Part shown: one piece after another, positions 10,506-22,666 of the stretch
Position numbering within the stretch: the first letter of the stretch is position 1
How the letters are laid out: each line of letters opens with the position of its first letter
Source of the DNA: Galaxea fascicularis
Taxonomy: Eukaryota; Cnidaria; Anthozoa; Scleractinia; Euphylliidae
NCBI GenBank assembly: GCA_948470475.1
Contig: OX419345.1
Location: 20,348,359 to 20,412,358 of the forward strand
DNA: 64,000 nucleotides
Direction of reading: 5' to 3'
The notes under the pieces: model-generated
The model's database searches: none
The model's input: the letters and a program-made list of their open reading frames with translations, nothing else
What the model was told of the DNA's origin: nothing
Position numbers and translations under genes: made by a program

Positions 10506-13099
10506 GTGCAGTTTACGGAAGCACATGAGGTATGATCGTACGCCTCGGCTGCATCAGTTGCTGGGTGATTATTTAGCGCTGACGAGTGATTACCAGGAAG
10601 CACTGGATCATTACACACAGGCTCTGAGGTACGTAAAAAACCGACTATCTCCCGAAAAAAGGACTCAAAAACGTTAAACGCGAAGCCCTAAACGAAAGAG
10701 ATTTTCTCTTTGTCTCAGGCAAGGAAGATGTAAGTTTAAGAAAAGCTCAGCGGCACACCCCGCGGTGCAACGCATATCTGAATGGCTTATGTGTTGGAGT
10801 ACACATGAGAACGGTTTTCAATTGACTGTCGTATAACCAAAACCAAAGCAATCACTCTGACCAATCACGAGCGACGGACACAGTGCAATAAACCAATCAG
10901 AATTCGAAGCAATTACACGTGACCGCCGTAAAGCGCGGGAAAATGCGCGCGTGCAAGTCGCGATTGGTTTTAGTTTTGCTTCTCATTGGTTGAAAAAGTG
11001 GCGCGAGTTTTGCTGGCCAATCACAGAGCGAAGCAACGCAATACCAAAGCAAACGCAATTTACTTTCGACATTCAATTGAAAATCGCTCTAAAAACTGGA
11101 TTTGGTTTGACTTGCAGTATGAACCCCGGAGATAGCAAAGCGATGGAAGGAATACAAAATGTTGAAAGAGCGAATGGAGGAGATGTGGAACATGACAGTG
11201 CAGACGAAACTGGGGAACCAAACGCGGAAGGAGTCAGTTTAGAAGAGGTACTCGTTTTAAATGGCCACACTTTGTGATTTCATCCGCTGACTTAATCTTA
11301 GAGCCACCATTTACTCCAAAACAAACAGCACCACAACGAAGCACTTCTTACTGAGTGGCTTTCAGTTGACTGGGAGCACTTAAGGATTTCATCCACAGAC
11401 AAAAAGTTAAAAACAGTTTGTACAGTATCATAAACAGAATTACCGAAAACTCAGTACTTAAAACTTAATCCACGGACTCAAACGTCAGAATCACTTTGTA
11501 CAGCATAATAAACAGCACCACGGGAAAATACTGCTCAGTAGCTATCAAAAGAATGGTCATCCCTTAGGATTCATCCATGTACTCAAAAGTTAGGACCAAC
11601 CCGTACGACGTAATATAAACAGGGATTTGGAAGTTGCGTTTGTTTGGACGGTCACACTTCAACCAAAGACTCAAAAGTTAAGAACGCCTACAGGACAGTT
11701 CTCCTAATAGTAGCAATTAGTTGAATAATGACGCTGCTTTTATCTTTATCTTTATTATTGTTTTTTATACCATACAAAGTATAATCATAAGTAGGGCCAA
11801 AGCCAGGGAGTTAAATGGTGATTAGTAGTTGGAAGAACACGCCGCGCTGATTTTTGTTGTCTTCTGACTTCTCTAAGGACGACATTGAAGACGAGGAAGC
11901 TTGGGAACCACAAGTCATTCGAGGAGCGGTAAGAAAATTAAGTTATATTAACGATGATAGCCATAACGATAGCGGTAATGATACTGTTAACGATAATGAT
12001 AGCGATAACGGTAACGATAATGAAAAGGTAACGATGATAGCCATAACGGTAACGGTAATGATAATGATAACGATAACGATAGGGATAGCAATAACGGTAA
12101 CGATAATGATAACGGTAATGATAGTGATAACGATAACAATAACGATAGCGATAACGGCAGCAATAATGATAACGATAACGATACTAACGACAGTCAAGCT
12201 TAAAAACTAAGGAAAGATGCGTGCGTTTCTCGAACCCCCAAAACTTTTCGGGCCTATTTCGGGTGCCACAATTTCCTACGTATCTTAAAAACGAAGACGC
12301 TTCAAGACATCAAATCTTGCAACAAAGTTGCCTTTTCCTATCTTAAAAACATAGTAAAAGACCAGCTTTTTAGAATGAGCGGATCGCAGTTTTAGAAATG
12401 GCTTTTCGGGCGCGAAAAGTTTTTGGGACTTTCGAGAAACGCGCCCAAGGTTTTTACTCTGGGAGTTTAATCAAGGTAAGTCTCTTGTGAGTCTGGTTTA
12501 CTAATTTACAATTTGAAGTCTATCTAAAGTCGGGTCGGTGCTGTGTGTCTTTGTTTTCTGTTTGAATGTGTTATCGGATCCACCTAATTGTTCCTAAAAC
12601 TTGATTAGGAACAATACACGGTACATCAAAAAGTGAGTGAGTAAACCGACAGACTCAGGACAAACTTGTCAACTTTTCGCTCTCAAGGGAAAAACCTTGG
12701 GTCATCCTGACAAGGTTTTCTTTGTTTCATGAGGTATTGTTTTGCTGTACGCTATTGTTTATAACCACCGACCGGTTAGCTCAGTTGGTAGGGCACCGGA
12801 CTGCTGTGCGGGAGGTCGGGGGTTCAAACCTCGACCGGACCAACACTCAGGGTCTTTAAATAACTGAGGAGAAAGTGCTCTCCTTGCAATAACATCTGCA
12901 AATGGTTAGACTTTCTAGTCTTCTCGGATAAGGACGATAAACCGGAGGTCCCGTCTCACAGTACTGGTGTGGGACGTTAAAGAACCCACACACTGATCGC
13001 AAAGAGTAGGGGACGTAGTCCCCGGTGTGATTATTTATTCACTTAGTCTGTTCTGTATCATACTACTCTCTCTAATAAGATTGTGAACTAAGCAGTCTA

Positions 13100-13130
<31 letters not shown>

Positions 13131-13330
13131 GTTAGATCATTGCGTCATGGTAATGCACTATAGAAATTGATAAACTTTACTTTACTTTAATGTTTTGTTG
13201 TCTTTGTTTTACGTCACTCGTGAGCTTCACAGGTTTTTTAAGGCCTTCCCCTCTTATTGCTTTGTTCTGTGACCATTGAAGAAAACAGGGAGTAAAACAT
13301 AATTCTGGGTTCATTTTTCAGTTGTTCTGA
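9681..13330 (+). CDS. ANAPC7: Anaphase-promoting complex subunit 7, C-terminal exons only (partial)
   Basis: Five phase-compatible exons were joined by eye: 9681-9793, 10512-10628, 11118-11247, 11878-11928 and 13322-13330 (420 coding nt, 139 residues, stop TGA). They encode the last two TPR repeats (LEKSL...YTEAVCLLAEI and RLHQLLGDYLALTSDYQEAL), the linker after the repeats (MNPGDSKAMEGIQ) and an acidic tail (DDIEDEEAWEP), in the order known for APC7. APC7 is a TPR scaffold of the APC/C ubiquitin ligase and acts in mitotic exit in the nucleus and cytoplasm. Donors are GTAAGT, GTACGT, GTACTC and GTAAGA; acceptors end in CAG except one AAG at 11877. The final exon adds only two residues and is the weakest call. 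AATAAA at 13507-13512 is a fitting poly(A) signal. The upstream two thirds of the gene were not found in 1-9680. Confidence 0.8.
9870..9926 (+). repeat. (TTGG)n-(ATTG)n microsatellite
   Basis: About five TTGG units run into about eight ATTG units. The tract ends 17 bases before a palindromic MITE at 9944. A second TGAT-type tract borders another MITE at 10446. Confidence 0.9.
9944..10083. mobile_element. Palindromic MITE in ANAPC7 intron
   Basis: TAGTTATGCAATGCTTTCG at 9944 is mirrored by CGAGAAAGCATTGTATAACTA ending 10083. The inner arms (CACGAGTCACTTGTATTT against AAATACAAGTGACTCGTG) continue the match almost to the centre, giving a near-complete hairpin. No coding capacity. Confidence 0.7.
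10287..10442. mobile_element. Palindromic MITE in ANAPC7 intron
   Basis: AATGAAGAATTATTCTCGCA at 10287 and TGCGAGAACCATTCTTCATT ending 10442 are inverted copies. The match continues inward through GTTGAACGCAATTTAT. It lies in the same intron as the 9944 element but is unrelated in sequence. Confidence 0.7.
10446..10502 (+). repeat. (TGAT)n microsatellite beside splice acceptor
   Basis: TGAT units with a few TTGG units end 9 bases before the acceptor CAG of the exon at 10512. The tract therefore occupies the place of the polypyrimidine/branch region of that intron. Confidence 0.85.
10808..11090. mobile_element. MITE with GAGAACGGTTTTCAATTG-type ends
   Basis: The left end AGAACGGTTTTCAATTGACT is the imperfect inverse of the right end CATTCAATTGAAAATCGCTC (to 11090). 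The interior has several CCAATCA/TGATTGG words. A fragment with similar right-end sequence lies at about 36625-36755 beside a TBCE exon. Confidence 0.65.
11939..12190 (+). repeat. Degenerate GATAAC/GATAATG hexamer-like satellite tract
   Basis: About 250 bp of near-perfect 6 bp periodicity (words such as AACGAT, AATGAT, AGCGAT, AACGGT). It starts 10 bases after the ANAPC7 splice donor at 11929. Long open frames on both strands here (Ile/Thr/Val-rich) are products of the repeat and not genes. Confidence 0.9.
12223..12442. mobile_element. MITE with GCGTTTCTCGA ends
   Basis: GCGTTTCTCGAACCCCCAAA at 12223 is inverted as TTTTTGGGACTTTCGAGAAA(CGC) ending 12442, with CTTTTCGGG/CGCGAAAAG also paired. 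It lies in the last ANAPC7 intron. No target duplication is obvious. Confidence 0.65.
12767..13180 (+). mobile_element. tRNA-derived SINE
   Basis: The head resembles a tRNA with an A box (TAGCTCAGTTGG, 12777-12788) and a B box (GGTTCAAACC, 12821-12830) at correct spacing, but the anticodon and acceptor stems pair poorly. A conserved-looking body follows (ACTCAGGGTCTTTAAATAAC..., CATCTGCAAATGGTTAGACT...), ending in a T/A-rich CTTTACTTTACTTTAA tail. The pol III promoter boxes and the tail identify a SINE and not a functional tRNA gene. The right boundary is approximate. Confidence 0.7.
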
Positions 13331-13506
13331 TGGCATGCATTAAGGCGATGCACAGAGAGCGACAGAAAACTGCTGCAGTCTGTTTGGCAAGAAAGCTAAA
13401 GGCTCAAATATTTAGCGGACTGAAATGTCCGAGATAAAATGTTTCAATGCTTCCTTGAAACCTTACTTTATGATAACGAATTGTATATATTAGAAGTAAA
13501 ATTGGA

Positions 13507-13512
13507 AATAAA
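13507..13512 (+). terminator. Poly(A) signal AATAAA, probably of ANAPC7
   Basis: AATAAA lies 177 bases after the proposed ANAPC7 stop codon, at the end of an A-rich stretch. A T/G-rich stretch (TCTGTCTGTG) follows about 15 bases later. Confidence 0.55.
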
Positions 13513-14430
13513 AAACTAAACTGATCTGTCTGTGCAGATTAGTTCTTTGGATTCCATTCTTTTTATCACAAGATTTTTTACTTCACTGTCTTTGTAACGC
13601 GGGAAAAAGGGTCCTGGTGAAAGGTTTCGTAAATTTTAGGAAGGAACCTTGTTAGTTCATGCACCCTCTATTGAAATATTTTCGCTTTCGATTAAGGATA
13701 AGGTAACTGATACAACAAACAATGAAGAGATAAAATACAGAGCTTATATTTAAGGCAAATGAAGAAATAATCAAAGGAAATCATTGTTCAGCAGCCGAAA
13801 TACCAAAGCAGTTGAGCGAGAAATAAAAAATTCTAACTAAATTGTTTTCATCGTTTTCGCATATTTTACCGCGCAAATTTTCCTCGCGAGTCGTCAGAGA
13901 GCGTCTAAACTTACAAAACAAATTAAACTAAAGACATGAAGACGACCATTTTCGTTAAAAACCCGAGTTTTGTTTCACGTGTTTTAAAACCACAAAGTTG
14001 TCTGCACGTCTGTATTGAAACACATAAGTTGGTGCTATTAACAGTCCGCAGCCTTTGAAACTGAAAGAAAGAGAAGGTACCGAGTTTCACGTCAAATTGT
14101 TCAACAAGTTATTATATTATAGCAGGTGTTTATTTCAACTGTTTTAAAATTCAAATTCGTATTTTTATGTCCGGTTGTCTTGGTTTCTTCAAACAACCTG
14201 TATGAATATTTAATGAAAAGCCTTCTTTGAATACTGAAAAAGGTTCTCGTTGGTTCTCCGCCGAGAAAATCGACTGAAACTACAACATTCGTCGCTTGAG
14301 TAAAAAGAAAACCACTCAAGGGTGAACAGAAAACTTGCGTCTCAAGAAAGCTCGCTGAAAAATAACAGAAAGGCATTTATCAAACCGCGTCTGCTCAAAT
14401 ACAAGTATTTCTGTCATACTTCCATCTGCA
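13513..14430. other. Intergenic, nothing recognised
   Basis: AT-rich DNA between the ANAPC7 poly(A) signal and the next small gene. The 14101-14376 minus-strand frame shows no recognisable content. A possible 3' splice acceptor (CTTCCATCTGCAG ending 14431) could close a 5' UTR intron of the following gene. Confidence 0.4.
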
Positions 14431-14436
14431 GTCAGT

Positions 14437-14796
14437 ATGGGGAAAGATATTGTGCTTGGAGAAGACTGGCTTGTCACACTGTCCGTTATTTACGGCCTTG
14501 GTGCAGTGCTGTCTGTTTGGGCTACCCTCCTTTCGCCAGTAATCCTTGACTTCTGGGATTCGCCATCCGGACAGAAGAAGAAAACAGATCGCGACTGGGC
14601 AACAATTTTCCTGGTTTTTCTGCTACTGCAGCCTGTCACGTTCGCGGGATCTGCAGTCGGGATGTGGTGGATTTCAGCACTCGCTATCGTTCCTCCAGCG
14701 CACTTTGTATTAACTTTTATCTCCTTTATTGCCATCGATTTCTTTCGTCCTGATGACGATATATTCAGCAAATATAAATACTCGGTGCTTAGCTGA
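14437..14796 (+). CDS. Small multi-pass membrane protein, unknown family
   Basis: A single-exon frame of 119 residues with ATG at 14437 and stop TGA. Hydrophobic segments are at about residues 11-36 (WLVTLSVIYGLGAVLSVWAT...), 54-80 (WATIFLVFLLLQPVTFAGSA...) and 82-103, separated by a charged loop (SGQKKKTDRD) at 44-53. The C-terminus is acidic then basic (FFRPDDDIFSKYKY). The upstream bases CTTCCATCTGCAG look like a splice acceptor 5 bases before the ATG, so a 5' non-coding exon is likely. I do not recognise the family. Three membrane helices and an intact frame make a real gene likely. It shares only small size and membrane character with the 949-1260 and 53950-54324 genes, not sequence. Confidence 0.65.
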   Translation: MGKDIVLGEDWLVTLSVIYGLGAVLSVWATLLSPVILDFWDSPSGQKKKTDRDWATIFLVFLLLQPVTFAGSAVGMWWISALAIVPPAHFVLTFISFIAIDFFRPDDDIFSKYKYSVLS

Positions 14797-16102
14797 ACGC
14801 TCTACTTGACTACACGTTGTGGCGCATAATTATAGCTTGCGTATCATAATTATTTCTTGATCGAGGTTTCTGTAGAGAGTTCTTTTACGCTTCGTAGAAA
14901 ATACCTAAAATAGTAAAAGGAGTTTAAGTCGTACGTAGCTGTACGGTTTCAACTTTCATCCACGTTTAAACTTCAGCAACAAAATACTTAATCTAAGAAC
15001 AAAGAAGTCCTGAAGGAAAGAGACGCTTGCGGAGTCTCGGTTTACAAAACAGTTTCACTTTTTTGTCGTAGAGGTGGTGGTCAAATTATCGATTGTGGAA
15101 GCCCAATAGCTGCTTTAAATTTTACAATTTTTTATGAGAAGAAACGACAATTTCCTAGAGGAAACGATCAGATTGTTAATAATTTATTAGTCTTTGTATT
15201 CTACGTATTGTGTTCACAGCTATTCAGAGTCGTGAATTCCGCCCGCATTGTACTCTGGTCTTGTTTGCCCATAGTGTATTGTGCTTCCAATGCATTGAGC
15301 AGTCATGGAAAGGCATGTATTTTTTTTGGGCCATTTCAGACAGGACAGTGATACTTTCGTTGTTCAGACCTATATATGGGACATTCAGGTGTTTTGAAGA
15401 TGCGAGTAAATGGCGACCGATTATCAAGAGTTTCATTGCGGTGCAGTGTTTGGAGCAATCAAAGGTCTAGCTTGTGAAGCCGCCTCTCATCCTTCCCCGC
15501 CGCCACGGACGGAACAGTGTATCGATGAGTTCAGAGTCAGCTGTATTCGCTATTCACCGGCTATCAAAGGTTGTGCGTTCTGTTGACCTCGGGGGATGTA
15601 AAATTATTTTTGTCACCTTTTTTTCATATTTTGCTATTGTAGTGAGCTTGAAAACAAAGCAAATCGTTAGAATTGTAGAGGTGCTGATACCAAGCGAAAA
15701 TTATCTAAATTGTCTGGTTCGGAGTTCCTGTGGGAGCTTTGAGTTGAACTAAACCGACAGAAATGATCCCCCACAGTAAGTGATTCATTTCGGCATAATA
15801 TCTGTTCTGAAGGCTTCATTCAATCACGAGAGTTGAACTAAAGGTCCTAAAGCCATCACAGCTGTGATCGGCTTCGGCTGGAAGGCCAACAGCGGCCTTG
15901 ATTTCAGGAGAATAACACTTTCCTCAAGTGGGCCGTTGTGTCAACTCAGCGGAAGAAACGGAGTGAAGACGACTTCATTTCCTCAGACAACTACCTCTTC
16001 CAAGTACACTTGAGAGGTGACCTGTTCCTACTTTCTTCGAGGTATCGCAGTTTTCAATTATTCGTTTCTACCTTAAGCTATACGAGTCTGGAATTTGCTT
16101 CC
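14797..16102. other. Intergenic, nothing recognised
   Basis: No domain, repeat pair or RNA gene is visible. Open frames at 15210-15470 and 15474-15752 are short and featureless. Confidence 0.35.
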
Positions 16103-16105
16103 TTA

Positions 16106-16330
16106 AGGCCCGTTTACACAGGCGATTTTTGTCGCGGCAACCCGATGCAATTTTTGTCACGCTAAAGTTGCATCAAGTTTTAACCATGTTCGAAACCTCT
16201 GCGATATCGCGGCGAAAAATCGCGCGGAAAATCGCACCTGGTTTACACGTGCGATTTTGAAGTTGCAACATTAGCGCGACAAAAATTGCATCGAGTTGCC
16301 GCGACAAAAATCGCCTGTGTAAACGGGCCT
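16106..16330. mobile_element. MITE with TTA target-site duplication
   Basis: Long inverted ends (AGGCCCGTTTACACAGGCGA..., matching about 35 bp at the other end, ...GTGTAAACGGGCCT) are flanked by TTA at 16103-16105 and 16331-16333. The interior is rich in TCGCG/CGCGA words. It has the same duplication length and motif as the 3321-3683 element but different sequence. Confidence 0.85.
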
Positions 16331-16333
16331 TTA

Positions 16334-19300
16334 TGTAATTGTGTCATCTGCCACGTTAAGCTGTTTCAGGCAGTCTGCCCTGCCTGCCATCAGATGACTA
16401 AAGGTGCCCTAAACCTGCGCAGTATTAGAGGAATATTTAGCATTTTGTTGGGATTCATTCTAAGTTTTAAGTTCTAAGCACGTGCATTTATTTCGGTTAC
16501 GTCATCCACATCGGACCACATGATCCGAACAGATTCAACGCAACAAAAGCGAGACAACTAGAAAAAGCATTTAACAGCCTGATTTCACTCCGCCGTTGGG
16601 AGAGGATTATTTTAACCAGGTCAACTGGGAAGGACGGTACTTCATTTCATTAGGCTCGTGATCGCGATACGACCTCCTCAGTGTAGATCAGGATTAAAAC
16701 TCAGCTGGGAGCAGTTTTATCCACTGTACCAAGATTAACCAAGACGCCTGACCGGAGTCCAAGACATGGTTAACCAAAAGTTATTGCGGGTTATTTACCC
16801 GCCACTTCAAATTTGCCGACGGCGCTTGGCACCGGTTCTGTTTTCTTGATCGAATGCGAGCGATCTCTCTCAAAAGAACAAAATAAAAGGATGAACGCGT
16901 CTAAAATAACAAAGGAAATTCGGTACCATAACGGGTTCCTTTTGATTTCTAATCCATTATATATATACTTGATCATGCTTCCTTTCTTCACAGACCACAC
17001 ACATGTGAAACTCCAACCTATTGACGCGTGATAATATGTCACGTGACACTATATTGCATTGTCTATAACCTCCCCTCGGACTGGCGTCCCTATATTAATG
17101 ACCATTAATTTTCCTGTGAAACAGGAAGTCGAATAGCCTTTCTTTTTTTTTTTTTAATTGACGGCGACTAAGTTTGTCTTCTTCACCTGCTGGGTTACCG
17201 TGCGAGCACGTTGCCGAATTATCGCGCATTAATTAAAAGGTGGGCGGTATGTTGTTCGACGATAGGATAATTCTCTTATATTTCCTTCCTTTCAAGTCTT
17301 TTAACGCACGTTTTGCGTTGCAAGCAAGATAACGTTTAAAAGGATTATCTCAGTTGAACATGAAACTCTTTCTATGTCATGCAATCGGATTTTCATTGTC
17401 TTAAGGATTTCTCTAAGCCTGACTACTTCACTTCGGAGGGTATCCTGCCTTGTAAATAAACAAAGTAAAGCGGGTTTTATTTTCAGTCGCCTCACAATAT
17501 GAAACTTCATTACATGACATTTATCAATATTTTTAAATCTCAGTTGGGGGCAAGGAATTATTTTGAGTTTTTTTCCACACACTCCTTAGTTATGACTACA
17601 AGAACAACCATAATCAGGAGATGCCATCATGGAACGACATGTGCAGAAAAACGACCGCTTAGACACATGCGATGAACAAAGTACGAGTGAGAGCACATTT
17701 CTACCTTAGCGGCTTTTTAAATACTGACTGCTTTCGGAAGTAGAAGTTATCTGCACCAAGGTAACTGTCCTAAAATAAACTTCTCTTGTGTCAAAATTAA
17801 GAACAGTTGCTCTTCTATGCCGTAAACATTTAGGCGTTAAACAATTCGTGGGGTGTGAAACTTTAGCTGATAACATCTGATATCCATGAAGTTTAAATCT
17901 ACACCAATTTACCGATCCCTTATCATAACTGCGGTTGTTCTAATACGTCTTTTATTTACCGAGGACTCATAAAGATAAGCCAATAAGACGCGTAAAAGAC
18001 CGTCAGAGCCAAAGTGATTTTTATTGCATCGTATTCAGTGACAGGGTGTATTTTTTAAACGTTTTAATAAACAAAGTAAATATAACTTCGATGCAGTGAT
18101 ATGATTGGCTGATAGAAATCGATTTGAAAGAATATTGATTATAGTTTGAAGCCGTTTTAATAGTCCACTTCTGGTTCAGTAATTATTAGCACAACCACTG
18201 CGGAAATTACTTTTTAAGTATGTTTAGTACAGAAATTCTAGAACGATTAAGACTGTTTAGGTTTTTCAGTATTTTATTGCCTTTTTTTTAAATTGGCAAC
18301 AAAGGTTGCGAGACTTCCAACGAACGTATACTTACGTAAAACTTACGTAAAACTTACGTAAAACCGAAATGATTCGTGACTTGAGACCATAAACATATGT
18401 GTGTGTACTATTTTTAAACCATCTGCCTTTCTATCGGCCGGCAGCTCAAAACATTCACTTAATTTATGAATGCTGATCAAATGCCAAGAGAATGACATAT
18501 TTATATAAACAGTGGCCTCTGACAAATCAGCTATTTACCGAACAAAGGTATATATTGACATAAACGACGGTCGAGTCCATCATTGTTTCGCTGAAGCACC
18601 TTCTTGAGCGAAAGGGCTGCCTTTGTCATTCCGTTTTCGAACAACCAGAGACCTGAATGAAATTAAACGTTAAAGGTAAGAGAGTGTTTTCAAGTGAATC
18701 TTAAACTAAACAAGAGCCTATTTTGTATGAACACGGTCTGGTTCTTTTTCTCTGTGATTAACAATGGCAGTGGTATAACTATGTTTTTGATTTTTAACGC
18801 ACTGATAGTTACGAATATAAACCCAGCCTTTCAAAGAAAACGAGCCTAGCGTTGGCAGGTTTTTCAAAAGAAAAAATTAAACCGAAAGTTAAGGTTTCAT
18901 CTGGGAGTTTCCACAAGGGAGCGCCTTTCGGGTTTCTTCGGCGAAGAAATGATCAGCCTTTGAGAAAAGCAACCCTGAAATCTGTAAATGCCGACACTTC
19001 GGCTCTGATACAGCAATCTTTCCCCACTTCGATCCAGCAACTCAAACTTAAGAGTACCTTGGTCATAATATAGATTACGAAGTGTTCATTTGAGGGCGTG
19101 GCAATTTCAATTTTTTAGCCCCTTATCTACAGGTACTATCACCAAGAAGGACATATTTTCTCAGGTAAACTTTTAGGGTAACTGAATATTTTTGCAGGAA
19201 CAATTTTCGGCTCAAGAGCTAATAAAACCAACTCATACGTAAGAGCTGTGCTCAAGACTGAGGATGATATCTCAAGTAACTCGCTGTAAATCGTCCGTGG

Positions 19301-22300
19301 TGATCTATTGATTTGTCTTCATTTATTTGCAAACTCGCAACAAAACCGATTGCGAGGTATAGATAACCCAAAGTATGTTTTTTTTGGTCATGATTAAAAG
19401 GATTTGTCATCTTTTTGTTTCTTTTACACTCTCAACACTTTCATACTGTGGTTTTGTTCGCTGCTTGTCTTAAGACTGTAAAACCCACGCAAGACGGGAT
19501 ATTTCATTTTATTTTTTCAGAAACTCGCTGATAAAATTAGTGGCACCTTGTTGCTCCCGTTGGCCATTTAAACCAAGTCACTATAATCTCATACAAAAAC
19601 AAATATAACACAAACAAAAATCGTGAAATTTACACAGCACGATACTCATTAAAATTCGTCTTTTCGTGTATACTTTACAGTCGATTTTATCTGCTTTCTA
19701 ATTGGAACCCAACCACACGATGAAATACACGCTCATCTATTTCCTCAATAATGATAACACTCCGCCAGGTTGTTGCCACTATCTCGCTCATTGCCGACCA
19801 AACCAAATCTCACATTTATCATGTTCGAGTCAGTTCTCACCACATGTTACTCTTCATTAATTGTCTAAAGTCCGACCATCTGGGTTAACAGCAAGATTTT
19901 TAAAACCTGCTATCTTGACCTTCCGTCTTAATGACCGCAATTATTTGACCAAACCTCCGGGTGAGAAAAGCTCCCAAAGCTCATCCGTGACCATTTGACT
20001 TGCCGCTGATTTCCTATTTCAGTTGTTTTTCATTTTTCCGGCCTTTACTTTTCAAGATAAATCAACATGTTATTACTTGAAGTCAGTGAGACATCTTTCA
20101 TTTTAAACTGAACAGCAAAATGAAATAATGTTAAATGATTTTCTTATCGGTCGAGTTACTTCTCGCAAACATAGTAACCAGGTAAACTCAGCCACTATTA
20201 ATCTTTTCACTTTTTTCAGTGATCCACATTGAAACAATTTCGTAAATGTGAAATGAAATACCGTTAATTCACATTTTAGCGAAATAGTAAGGTACAATTA
20301 ATCCTCGACCCCAACAACACATCAAAATTCGTGTCAATATAATGACACGAAAATGATCAAAACTGAAAATGGCTTGGTTTACTTTTGCTGTACTTGAATC
20401 AGTAACCCAACATCAAAAACGCCGAACGTTGAAACTTAGTCCAGGTTATGCGGATAATTCTTTTTCAAACGCTCTCAAATCTGCTTGGGGTGAGTGGAAG
20501 CTGACGCCTTTTTTTCACCGTTTTTTGTTGTTGTTTTTTGCCTTTGTTTCCTTTTTTTATTGTTGGTTTGGCGGGTTATTTGCTCCTCAGAGCTGTATGT
20601 CTACATGTAAGCTTGCCATCATTTGTGCGGTTTATTTGTAGACAGAAGGTCTAACAGTCAAACAACATCCTTTTTACTAATGACAAAGTACCAAGTAGGT
20701 TTCCTGTGTAAGGTGCCCCATGTGAAATTTTACCGTCTTATTTCAATTATTTTAACAACGACTGAAATTTTACTGTAAATTAGGCGCTTCAAAAAATGCC
20801 AAAGTTTCTCTTTCTGTTTTAGTTTTCATATCTCAAACATTACCGAAAACTATTGAAAACATTGAACGATAGTTTCTCCCTATCGAGGTAATCACGTTCA
20901 GCAAACCGGAAGGGTGTAGCAATCTAACCAGCGATCAGGCTCTATTTTAGTAATTTCGATGGTAAAACTTTTCGCTGGAAAGGTGAAACGATAAATAAAG
21001 TCCAAGTGTAGTGAGCCGGCTGACATAAGAAGACATAGGTTAGAGCGATACTACAAATGGGTACACCGGCGTCTAATCGTGTTTAGAAATAGTTGGATCA
21101 TATTCCAGCTGGTTTATTTGAAGGCCCTTGACCGTAGTACTGAAGTGAAGTAAGTTCCATTGTATAAAGCAGAATTTAAACGTCAGATTCCAATGCAATG
21201 TTTAGTATTCCTGTATTGCAAAAACATCGCTTTTCAAGTGCAGAACGTTTCCAGAGCACTTCGCTTGTTCATTTTTTATGCATTTCCCGGCGTCTCTGGG
21301 TAATAACAATACAAATTTTCAGGGGGAAGGGGGAGGGGCAGGCACCCGGCTCCACCTGGATCAAGCTTACGCTTTTGTGGTTAAACCCACCCACCCCCAC
21401 CTACCCCTACTCGTGTTTATCTGACTGACTCACCCACCCACCCACCCCCACTCAAAATCCTGCTGCACTGACCCTGTGTGCAGTCCCAGTTCAGTAAAAA
21501 AGGTTTTCCTTATAAACAGCTAATTAAAGACCTGGTAAAAGAAGAAGCTAGATAGAAAAATTAATAAGGTAATAAAAGTGGATGCCGAAAAGGAACCATT
21601 AAAGTGTTAAATGAAATCAAACTGACTCCCAGAAAATTGCTATTAAACTGACAACTGGCCGATAGTTTCCTGGTCACGTGAATTTAATCCACCATAATGA
21701 CTGAACTAGAAAGCTCTTTTCATTCATACGACATAACATCTTCCAACAATGTTTCCTTACCCGTTTATCAAAGTTATGACACCATTTTTCCCGCTATGCA
21801 TCCCTTTAAACCCTTCTTAAAAATGTTTTTCTTCTTTTTCCAAATCGTTTTCAAGTCTTAGAGGGGTTTGTGGTTTTCGCAACAAAGTCGAATCTGTTCG
21901 GATTACTTTGACGATCATGACATTTTACTCCTTAGGTTTCAAGGACAGCAACGTATCTGTCGGATACTGAGCCACTCGTTACGCCGGCAAAGCTTGGCAA
22001 TAAAGCTAGGTAAAGGGCGGTGCAGAAACAACTTTTTCTAGCATATCCTTAGGAAATAACCACCCACTTTCGTCTCGCTCAGAGCCGTTAATATATTTTT
22101 AAGGTGTTTAGAAAGAAATTTAATGAAAAATTACCGTTATCTATTGAAATACTAACGATATATGAAAGACGCCAAAGAAGTTGTAAAAATAGCAAACAAA
22201 TTGATCATACTTTTCCCGTCTCTAAGAGAAGACCAGTGCCACGTTATCTCTCTTGTCATCTCTAAGGGTGGGCTTTTAACGTGTTGTTTATGCAATATAA

Positions 22301-22666
22301 ATTTACGATCACACGAATCGGATGTACGGTAAGCCCATGAGCCCAACCCACAGGTTCTTCAAATTCCGTATAAATTTTCATTATTCATAGCAAGTAAAGT
22401 TGGTAAGGGTATTTAAGGATCATGCAGTACCATATAAGTCTCTATAGACCAGTGAATATTTACTCCCAGTCGGTCCGTATAAAGGAAGTGATATTGGATG
22501 GATAGATAAGAATCTGTATTTTATCAGTGTGCCACGATAACTTAACTATTAATGCTTCAGGATTCACAAACCTGCAATTTTGCATAGTCATTGTCAGGGC
22601 GAAAAGTAATAAGTTTGCCGAGGTTAAACTGAGGGTATTGCTTCACCGACATCAATAAAAAAATCA
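16334..22666. other. Gene-poor AT-rich stretch
   Basis: No coding gene could be supported on either strand. Visible details are a T-rich run at 17142-17156, three 11 bp units ACTTACGTAAA at 18330-18362, and a C-rich stretch of CCCACC words at about 21385-21455. Short open frames (for example 20369-20641) have biased, low-complexity content and no domain. Confidence 0.4.

Noticed and set aside
11854..12210. Long open frames on both strands (Ile/Thr/Asn-rich)
   Set aside because: They are the translation of the GATAAC-type repeat tract; a 6-bp period leaves all frames open. Only the first 51 bases (11878-11928) belong to an ANAPC7 exon.
12767..12842. Possible tRNA gene
   Set aside because: A and B boxes are present, but the acceptor and anticodon stems pair poorly and a SINE body with A/T tail follows, so it is a SINE head.
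17142..17156. T-run as possible end of a pol III gene
   Set aside because: No A/B boxes or snRNA-like promoter could be found upstream.
20369..20641. 90-codon frame with Phe/Leu-rich end
   Set aside because: The hydrophobic part comes from a T-rich run; no other support.
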